Shown in pieces: positions 1 to 6,086 of a stretch of 6,086 nucleotides of DNA; position 1 is the stretch's first letter; each line of letters starts with the position of its first letter. Origin of the DNA: Candidatus Sabulitectum sp. Lineage in GTDB: Bacteria > Fermentibacterota > Fermentibacteria > Fermentibacterales > JCC-6. The stretch is from assembly GCA_029940175.1 (NCBI GenBank), contig JAOZRM010000182.1, positions 1 to 6,086 of the forward strand, written 5' to 3'. The notes beneath the pieces were generated by a model. The model was not told the origin of the DNA and made no database searches. It saw only the letters and a list, made by a program, of their open reading frames with translations. A program made the translations under genes and the position numbers.

Positions 1-3000
1 TTCAGATCCCGGATCAATTGACCGGCTGAATTTGATGCTGAAAGTGGTACCTTTATCGCGAATAATATTTATCGTTCCGCCGAGTTGCGTCTTAACCAGA
101 CTGCGAACTATCTGCAATCCCAGGGTTTTAGCACCCATAATATCCATCTCCCCAGGCATCCCCACCCCGTCGTCTGCTACCATAAGTTCTACAATATTAT
201 CAGAAAGCTCTCTAATAGTAATTTGAATCAAACCCTTTCGTTCTTCCGGAAAGGCATGCTTGAATGCATTGGTTACCAGTTCATTGATTATAAGGCCAAT
301 GGGGATTGCGTCAGAGATGGTAAGCACCAGATCGTGAGCATCAATGCTGTATCGAATATTCTCTTCCTCTGAAGAATACAAACTAATGATCTCTCTTAGA
401 ACCCCAGTAAGGTACTTGTCCATGGAAATGCGACTCAGGTCACTTGACAGATAAAGAGCCTCATGTACCTGAGATATTGCACTGATGCGTCTCTGGCTCT
501 CTCGAATAGCATCCAGTGCTTTGCCCTGAGACATCCCTCGTGCCTGAAGATTAAGCAGACTTGAGACAACCTGCATGTTGTTCTTTACCCGGTGGTGTAT
601 CTCACGAAGAAGCACTTCCTTTTCCCTCAGTGAGATTCGCACCTTCTCTTCCATGCGGACACGCCTGATGGCCTGAGAAAGATCGTTTGCAGCAGTACTG
701 AGAAAAGTCTGTTCTACGTCGTCCCATTCCATGTCAGAGACACAATTGTCGAAACCAATAAAGCCAATAAATTCGTTATCTACCATCAAGGGAATTATCA
801 GAATCGCCAGAATGCCCTGAGGATCTAGAATTTCCCTCTCTATTCCGGGAAAATCAGCGACACGACCGTTTATAAGATCGCCTTTGTGGAGAATATCCCA
901 CCACCTTGGAAACCACCTGTCATAGGAGAGATTCTGCAGCAGTGGATTGTCTGTTTCCGGCAGAATACCAGGAGCACACCATTCTGCTTTCTGGCTTAAC
1001 AACAGCTCTCCCCGGTGTCCGCAATGATTCATAAATATGTAAGTACGGCTGGCCCCAGCAGCCGGCCCGAGACAGTCGATAAATTCCTGGAAGGGAATTG
1101 ATCCCACAGAAGCAAGCAGAATCTTGGCAGATTCATTCAGACCTTTCAGGTATCGCTCGCGCTTGATAATTTCTTCTTCTGCATGCTTACGCTCTGTAAT
1201 GTCAATATGGGTTCCCGACATTAGAAGAGGCTTACCATCAGCAGCCCATGTGGACACCCTGCCTCTGTCCTGCACCCAGACCCAATCTCCATTCCTGTGT
1301 TTTATTCTGGCCTCAAGCACATAGTACTCAAGTTCACCGCTGAAGTGCTTTTCAAGATTCTCATCCACCTTTGGCAGGTCTTCAGGGTGAACAAATCCGT
1401 TCCAGGTGTCCGTGGTGATTGGAGACAGTTCCTTAAGGGTATAACCGATGATCCCGGCCCAGCGCTCATTAACAAGAAGTTCTCCAGTTTGAATATTCCA
1501 CTCCCATGTACCCACATTGGTTCCGGAGATAATGTCCGACAGTCTTCGCTTCTCTACGGCAAGGGCCTCCTCGGTAAATTTCCTGTGGTTTATATCAAAT
1601 GCTATCTCTATTCGAACAAGTCTTCCATCAAGCCATGGGATTGCCTGGTCTCTGCATTGATACCATTTCCCGTCAGCGGTATTCCTGAATTCCCAGATCA
1701 CCGGGTCCACAGGCTTGGAGTTCTGATCAAGAAGCAGGTGGTTTGTGCAGAAGCTGCATGGTTCGGTCTGCCCGGTCTGCAGCGTCTGCCAGCAGATCTT
1801 ACCGACAACGTCACCAAAAGAATCACGAAGGTATCTGTTAACAAAAAGGATCTCGTGTGTCTGCATATCCGAAACGTACACCATTGCGTCCAGAGAATCC
1901 ATTACCGCTACAAATCTTGCATGTTCCGCCTTAAGTGTCTCTTCATCCAGTTTGCGCTGGGTTATATCAGTCAGAACAGAAATGAACCCGATTACTTCAC
2001 CGCTTTCGCTCCGCTTGTAGTTCCAGTCTGTGCGAACATCTACAACTGTACCGTCTTTTTTTGTTGAAGTACCGGACCATGGCTGAGGTTCCGGCTGCTG
2101 CTCTATCAGGAACTTGATGTGATCGGAAAGCCTTATTGCCTCATCCTTTTCGAGCAGATCATACATCGATCTGCCGATCAGTTCACCATTCGCGTAACCC
2201 AGAAGCTTGTGATAAGCCTGATTCCCGAAAACAATCATTCCGGAAACATCTATTTCCTGAATCCCGCTGGTATTCGTTTCAACAAGAAGCCTGTAGTTTT
2301 CTTCGCTTTTCCGCAGCGCTTCCTCCGATTGCTTCCTTAAAGTCTCATCGGAGTAAACTGCCACAACTTCCCCGGAAGGCAGTTTGTAGACAGTGTTCCT
2401 CCGCCAGAACGATACTCTGCCATCTTGATAGAGTGACACAGGATGATCTTCAGAAACCCCTGTTTTCCAGACCCGGCGCAATACATCCAAAAGTCCGAAT
2501 TGCTCTACTCCGGGAAAGACCTCCGTAACTCTGTGTCCCACCACATCTTCTCTGGATATACCTTCCATTTTCTGCCCGGCACTGTTAAGATCCAGGAAAA
2601 CAAAATCTGTACCATCATCAACAGCTTTGTAAACAGCAACTCCATCGCTGATTTCATCAAACAATGCATGGAAACGCTGTTCACTTTCACTAAGCTTCAT
2701 TTCCATCTGTCTGCGTTCAGTAACATCCCAGCTGAATTTTGAATAACCGACCATTTCCCCTTTTGAGTTAAAGATTCCCTCAAGTCGGGATTTTATGTGA
2801 CGAATACCGGAACCTGCACCAGTGTCCAGATCATGTGAATAATCATAATGACCTGTATTGCGAACTATTTCAAGAGCTTTTTCCAGTCTTTCAGGTGCAA
2901 CATTTAATGACTTGTGGATCTCCATAACGGTTCTACCTGTAACTTGATCAGCCTTGTAGCCATACAACTTTTCAGCAGCGGGATTGAAATAATTAATGCG

Positions 3001-3501
3001 CAAGTCAAGATCGGTTGTAACAATGACCGTATCGGTGGTGCTGTGAAGAATGTTTTCCAAGAGAGCGGTTTTTTTATCCAGCTCGATTTGGGAATGCTTA
3101 AGGTCGGTAATATCTCTGCTGCTTACAACAACTCCGCTAACTTCACCAATTTCGCTGAGGTAAGGCTGATAGGCCACATCCATGTAGCGAAGTCCGAGGT
3201 TTGAGAAATCAAACCACTCCTGATATTGAACTCGCTCTCCGGCAAGGCATCTGTCGTACCTTTCCTTTATCTGACCAGCAAAAACATCTTCACCCATAAG
3301 TTCAGCAATCGTGTGGCCAACAATCATATCGTCGGTTTTACCATGAGCAGCGAGATACGCTTTGTTTACAGTACGATATACATAATCTGTATCGATGAAA
3401 GACATGTGATCGTTGGTTAAAGAGACAAGATGTTTGTACATGTGCAGTTCTTTTTCAGACTGCTCCTTCAGAGGAGCAGGAAGCTCATTTTCCTGTATCA
3501 T
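1..3501 (-). CDS. Sensor histidine kinase, six PAS + GAF + HisKA_2/HATPase (3'-truncated by window)
   Basis: A large predicted cytoplasmic sensor kinase, open for 1167 codons from ATG at 3501 to the left edge without a stop. This start is chosen because it overlaps the previous stop (ATGA) and has GAGGTG 8 bases upstream; Met21 and Met33 are weaker alternatives. Domains: PAS-A about 20-135, PAS-B 139-263, PAS-C 268-390, PAS-D 396-518, PAS-E 524-645 (cysteine motif), PAS-F 648-775 (PAS_3-like, HPEDL and a WVWVQDRG strand), GAF 785-947, HisKA_2 959-1035, HATPase_c about 1060-1160. Most PAS domains end in DIT/DVT linkers (130, 259, 512, 767); PAS-C has a divergent DETLRK and PAS-E a DINHRK. The phosphoacceptor is probably His970 in EIHHRVKNN (codon 594-592). 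The ATP site shows Asn1078 in NELVTNAFKHAF, Asp1110 in ADDGVGM, and TLGL at 1126-1129. There is no classical F-box, as is normal for HisKA_2 kinases. The last visible strand (TTFSIKF) closes the ATPase fold, so the stop should lie close to the edge unless another domain such as a receiver follows. No membrane segment or signal peptide is visible. It is probably co-transcribed with the upstream hybrid kinase. Ligand and partner regulator are unknown. Confidence 0.94.
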   Translation of the reverse strand, partial: MIQENELPAPLKEQSEKELHMYKHLVSLTNDHMSFIDTDYVYRTVNKAYLAAHGKTDDMIVGHTIAELMGEDVFAGQIKERYDRCLAGERVQYQEWFDFSNLGLRYMDVAYQPYLSEIGEVSGVVVSSRDITDLKHSQIELDKKTALLENILHSTTDTVIVTTDLDLRINYFNPAAEKLYGYKADQVTGRTVMEIHKSLNVAPERLEKALEIVRNTGHYDYSHDLDTGAGSGIRHIKSRLEGIFNSKGEMVGYSKFSWDVTERRQMEMKLSESEQRFHALFDEISDGVAVYKAVDDGTDFVFLDLNSAGQKMEGISREDVVGHRVTEVFPGVEQFGLLDVLRRVWKTGVSEDHPVSLYQDGRVSFWRRNTVYKLPSGEVVAVYSDETLRKQSEEALRKSEENYRLLVETNTSGIQEIDVSGMIVFGNQAYHKLLGYANGELIGRSMYDLLEKDEAIRLSDHIKFLIEQQPEPQPWSGTSTKKDGTVVDVRTDWNYKRSESGEVIGFISVLTDITQRKLDEETLKAEHARFVAVMDSLDAMVYVSDMQTHEILFVNRYLRDSFGDVVGKICWQTLQTGQTEPCSFCTNHLLLDQNSKPVDPVIWEFRNTADGKWYQCRDQAIPWLDGRLVRIEIAFDINHRKFTEEALAVEKRRLSDIISGTNVGTWEWNIQTGELLVNERWAGIIGYTLKELSPITTDTWNGFVHPEDLPKVDENLEKHFSGELEYYVLEARIKHRNGDWVWVQDRGRVSTWAADGKPLLMSGTHIDITERKHAEEEIIKRERYLKGLNESAKILLASVGSIPFQEFIDCLGPAAGASRTYIFMNHCGHRGELLLSQKAEWCAPGILPETDNPLLQNLSYDRWFPRWWDILHKGDLINGRVADFPGIEREILDPQGILAILIIPLMVDNEFIGFIGFDNCVSDMEWDDVEQTFLSTAANDLSQAIRRVRMEEKVRISLREKEVLLREIHHRVKNNMQVVSSLLNLQARGMSQGKALDAIRESQRRISAISQVHEALYLSSDLSRISMDKYLTGVLREIISLYSSEEENIRYSIDAHDLVLTISDAIPIGLIINELVTNAFKHAFPEERKGLIQITIRELSDNIVELMVADDGVGMPGEMDIMGAKTLGLQIVRSLVKTQLGGTINIIRDKGTTFSIKFSRSIDPGSE

Positions 3502-6086
3502 GAATCCAGCACCTCACGTATCTTACGGAGAAGCGACTGAGAACTGTATGGTTTCTGTATAAAATGCAGATCAGAATCGAGAACAAACCCTGTGTGAATG
3601 GCATTATGACTGTATCCGCTGCAGAACAGGGTGGGAACATCCGGATGTGTTTCCAGTACTCTGTCATAAACCTCTTTCCCGCCAAGCCCCGGCATAACAA
3701 CGTCCAGCATGAGGAGGTTGACCTTGTCAGCATGTTTGATGAATAAGCTAAGAGCTTCATTGCCATTCTTTGCATCAATAACTGTGTATCCAGCCATAAC
3801 AAGAGTCTGTTTTGTGAGGTTCCTGACCATATCATCATCCTCAGCAACAAGAATAGTCTCTGCTCCACCAGTTACAGGACTATCCACCTTGCTCGCTATA
3901 TCTGCGGCTCTTCTTGCAACTACAGGCAGGTATATCTTAACCACCGTTCCCTTAGCGGGTTCGCTGTAAACCTGAATCTCCCCGTGGTGCTGTTTGACAA
4001 TGCCATATACTGTAGACATACCCAGCCCGGTTCCCTTCCCAATGGATTTGGTGGTAAAAAATGGGTCAAATATGCCTGCAAGTGTATTCTTATCCATACC
4101 GCAACCATCATCCGTAACGCTTAGCAGAACATATCGGCCGGGTTTGGCCCAGGGATGGGTTTTGGCATACTCTGCGTCAATGAGAACATTACCGGTTTCA
4201 ATTGAGATCCTTCCTCCACCTGCAAGAGCATCGCGGGCATTTACACACAGATTCATAAGGATCTGCTCCATCTGCCCGGAATCAGCCTGGATTGTACCAA
4301 GTTCGTGACCAGGAATGAACTCACAATGAATGTGTTCTCCGATCACCCGTCGTATCATCTTCATGAGTTTAGCTGTTACTTCGTTGAGATCAAGATCAAC
4401 CGGGTTGATTATCTGTCGTCGGCTGAAGGAAAGCAGCTGACTGACAAGTGATTGCGCTCGATCCCCTGCTTTTGCTATTTCCTGGATAAATTCATAAGTC
4501 GAATGCTCTTGATTGATTTCAGCCAGGGCCAGTTCCGTGTACCCGTTTATAACCTGGAGAAGGTTGTTGAAATCATGTGCTACCCCACCTGCAAGCTGTC
4601 CGACAGCCTCCATCTTCTGTGCCTGTCGCAGTTGTTCCTCAAGCTTGATCTCTACTGTAACATCACGTTTCACAGCAACGTAATTGATAGTTTCTCCCGA
4701 AGTACTCCGAACCGGTGAAATGGTAGCTTCTTCTGTGAAAAAAGAGCCGTTCTTCTTTCTGTTGGTAATTCGTCCTGTCCAGTTTTCACCGTTGGTGATA
4801 GCTTCCCAAATGTTCCGGAAAAATGAATCATCGTGCTTGCCGCTGGCAAGCATACTGGGATTCCGCCCAATAACTTCATCTCGTGTGTAACCTGTGATCC
4901 GTTCAAATGCTGGATTGACATACTCAATCATGCCCTGTGTATCTGTAATAACTATGGTCTCTGCAGCCTGCTCAATAGCCATCATCAACCGCTCTCGTTC
5001 AATCTGTGCTTCTTTTCTGTCAGTAATATCCGTTGCGATGTAAATAACAGTGTTTTCCGTTTTGGGAGTTGCTCTTCCCTCGAACCAGACTGTTCTCTCC
5101 CCTATAACGAGAGGGTACTCTATAGAAATGGTTTCATTCTCGTCGATACATCGACGGATAAAGGAAAGAAACTGATCTGCCTCGGCTTTTGGAAATACCT
5201 GGTGTAAAGTTTTCCCAATGGAGTTTTCGGCGGAGAGAAACATCAGTTCAGGTGAGGTTGGAGCAATATTGATGTACGTTCCGTCGTAATCCATCTCAAA
5301 CACAATATCAGTCATAGCATTGAAAAGAGTTCTCATATCAAACTCTGATTTAAGCAGTGCCTCCTGTGCTCTCTTGTGCTCTGTGATGTCACGATCGATC
5401 CCAGTAAAGCCTGTTATCTCTCCATTCAGATCGAATAACGGCCGGGCAGAGCTCTCAAACACACGCACTGAACCGTCTTTATGCAGCCAGCGAATTTCAA
5501 CATTACTCCATCCACGCTTTTCTTTCACAGCACTAAGAACCAGTTCTTTGCCTGATTCCAGATCATCCGGGTGCATGAGCGGAAAAGCTGATTCACCGAG
5601 AACTTCATTCACCTCATACCCGAGAAGAGCCTTTATACTAGCGTTTGAGAATGTGTGAGAACCTTCAAGGTCGATGGCCCATACCCAGTCTGCAGTGGAT
5701 TCCACAAGGCTGCGATAACTCTGCCTGCTCTCCGTGAGTGCCTTTTCGGCTTCCAGCCTCTCAGTCAGGTCCATAATTGAACCAATAAATCCACTATAGA
5801 TACCAGAATCATCAAAAAGTGGAACACAACTGAAATGAGTTTTTACTGAAGTACCATCTTTTTGAGTGAGCGTTTTATCTCCCGAAATGGTTTTACCGGA
5901 ATGAAGCAGTGCTAGGTTCGCAGTACTGATTTCATTTGTCTCGACTAGTGGAAAGAGCTTACTAATTGGCATGCCTTCCAATTCAACTTGAGAATAACCG
6001 GTTAAAGCAACAACTGCCTGATTCACAAATTTCAATATTCCGTCGGCATTTACTCTGTACATACCGTGTACGGAGTTCTCTGTAAC
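3498..6086 (-). CDS. Hybrid sensor histidine kinase, multi-PAS with C-terminal receiver (5'-truncated by window)
   Basis: Predicted cytoplasmic two-component hybrid kinase: PAS domains sense an unknown cue, the core autophosphorylates on histidine, and phosphate passes to its own receiver. The visible part is 862 codons plus TGA, numbered here from the first in-frame codon at 6086. Domains: PAS1 about 1-110 (its start is missing), PAS2 121-237 (PAS_3-like, with HPDD and a WLHKDGS strand), PAS3 249-357, PAS4 366-483, HisKA 492-558, HATPase_c 597-722, REC 743-862. PAS domains end in the usual linker motifs (DLTER, DITEH, DITDR, DVTVE). The phosphoacceptor is His504 in GGVAHDFNNLL (codon 4577-4575). 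ATP-site motifs are the N-box Asn616, G1 DDGCGM at 659-664, F-box DPFFTTK at 674-680 and G2 GTGLG at 685-689. The receiver has an acidic EDDD cluster at 749-752, phosphoacceptor Asp795 (LDVVMPG), Ser823 and Lys845 (KPY). All catalytic residues are present, so it should be active. A Met at 6062-6060 lies inside PAS1, and eight in-frame codons upstream (VTENSVHG) continue the PAS fold, so the true start is outside the window. No membrane segment is visible. The next gene overlaps its stop. The sensed signal is unknown. Confidence 0.95.
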   Translation of the reverse strand, partial: VTENSVHGMYRVNADGILKFVNQAVVALTGYSQVELEGMPISKLFPLVETNEISTANLALLHSGKTISGDKTLTQKDGTSVKTHFSCVPLFDDSGIYSGFIGSIMDLTERLEAEKALTESRQSYRSLVESTADWVWAIDLEGSHTFSNASIKALLGYEVNEVLGESAFPLMHPDDLESGKELVLSAVKEKRGWSNVEIRWLHKDGSVRVFESSARPLFDLNGEITGFTGIDRDITEHKRAQEALLKSEFDMRTLFNAMTDIVFEMDYDGTYINIAPTSPELMFLSAENSIGKTLHQVFPKAEADQFLSFIRRCIDENETISIEYPLVIGERTVWFEGRATPKTENTVIYIATDITDRKEAQIERERLMMAIEQAAETIVITDTQGMIEYVNPAFERITGYTRDEVIGRNPSMLASGKHDDSFFRNIWEAITNGENWTGRITNRKKNGSFFTEEATISPVRSTSGETINYVAVKRDVTVEIKLEEQLRQAQKMEAVGQLAGGVAHDFNNLLQVINGYTELALAEINQEHSTYEFIQEIAKAGDRAQSLVSQLLSFSRRQIINPVDLDLNEVTAKLMKMIRRVIGEHIHCEFIPGHELGTIQADSGQMEQILMNLCVNARDALAGGGRISIETGNVLIDAEYAKTHPWAKPGRYVLLSVTDDGCGMDKNTLAGIFDPFFTTKSIGKGTGLGMSTVYGIVKQHHGEIQVYSEPAKGTVVKIYLPVVARRAADIASKVDSPVTGGAETILVAEDDDMVRNLTKQTLVMAGYTVIDAKNGNEALSLFIKHADKVNLLMLDVVMPGLGGKEVYDRVLETHPDVPTLFCSGYSHNAIHTGFVLDSDLHFIQKPYSSQSLLRKIREVLDS
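3510..3515 (-). promoter_or_regulatory. Shine-Dalgarno site for the second kinase, inside the end of the first
   Basis: On the minus strand GAGGTG lies 8 bases before the ATG at 3501, a normal spacing for 16S rRNA anti-SD pairing. It sits within the last codons of the upstream kinase gene, whose TGA (3500-3498) shares bases with the ATG. This supports the chosen start of the second kinase and suggests reinitiation or translational coupling, which would keep the two proteins in related amounts. The coupling is inferred, not shown. Confidence 0.75.

Noticed and set aside
32..372. Two overlapping plus-strand ORFs near the left edge
   Set aside because: They are antisense to the HATPase domain of the second kinase, whose N-box and G1 motifs are intact in the minus frame. 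Neither looks like a gene.
1297..2067. 256-codon plus-strand ORF, the longest on that strand
   Set aside because: It lies wholly antisense to PAS-D, PAS-E and PAS-F of the second kinase, which has a continuous, domain-consistent reading. The antisense product shows no recognisable domain, so it is a shadow.
3040..3080. Homopolymer T run (near 3069-3076) as a terminator on the plus strand
   Set aside because: It encodes Asp-Lys-Lys-Thr on the minus strand inside the second kinase, has no convincing stem beside it, and there is no plus-strand gene to terminate.
1..3501. Possible frameshift or pseudogene in the second kinase, since no single ORF with a stop covers it
   Set aside because: Codon-by-codon reading from 3501 to 1 shows an unbroken frame with domains in normal order. 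It lacks a stop only because the window ends.
3485..3868. 127-codon minus-strand ORF overlapping the end of the hybrid kinase
   Set aside because: It is an alternative frame across the receiver domain and the gene junction. The receiver frame carries all the expected catalytic residues, while this frame has no family features.
3498..6086. Tandem PAS modules as recent DNA duplications or a nucleotide repeat array
   Set aside because: The PAS copies differ widely in sequence and share only short motifs such as the DIT linkers. I saw no long near-identical DNA repeats, so these are old, diverged domains.

Overview
The window is almost entirely protein-coding, all on the minus strand. It holds two large sensory histidine kinase genes in tandem, and both are cut by the window edges. 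Reading in the direction of transcription (from the right edge to the left), the first gene is a hybrid kinase. It has at least four PAS domains, a classical HisKA/HATPase core and a C-terminal receiver domain. Its stop codon overlaps the start codon of the second gene as ATGA. The second gene encodes a kinase of at least 1167 residues with six PAS domains, one GAF domain and a HisKA_2-type transmitter core. No receiver is visible before the left edge. I followed both frames through the whole window and saw no internal stop or frameshift.

Layout: positions 6086-3498 hold the hybrid kinase (5' end missing), 3515-3510 a Shine-Dalgarno-like GAGGTG, and 3501-1 the PAS/GAF kinase (3' end missing, though the catalytic domain looks essentially complete). 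No intergenic DNA lies in the window, so no promoter, terminator, RNA gene, mobile element or CRISPR array is expected, and I saw none. The many plus-strand ORFs are antisense shadows of the two kinases.

How the genes may work together: neither visible product shows a membrane segment, so both look cytoplasmic. The overlap implies one transcript and probably coupled translation. The first kinase can phosphorylate its own receiver. The second has a different transmitter class (HisKA_2) and no visible receiver, so it either signals to a separate regulator or, as a hypothesis only, feeds the receiver of its neighbour. Neither ligand nor output can be deduced.

Organism: the PAS-rich hybrid kinase with a VAHDFNNLL phosphoacceptor motif, the SD-led overlapping genes and the balanced base composition fit a free-living bacterium with a large signalling repertoire, such as a sediment or anaerobic lineage. 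The sequence alone does not let me name a phylum. Nothing here amounts to a clearly new system. The most notable points are the paired kinases of different classes and a cysteine-bearing PAS domain.
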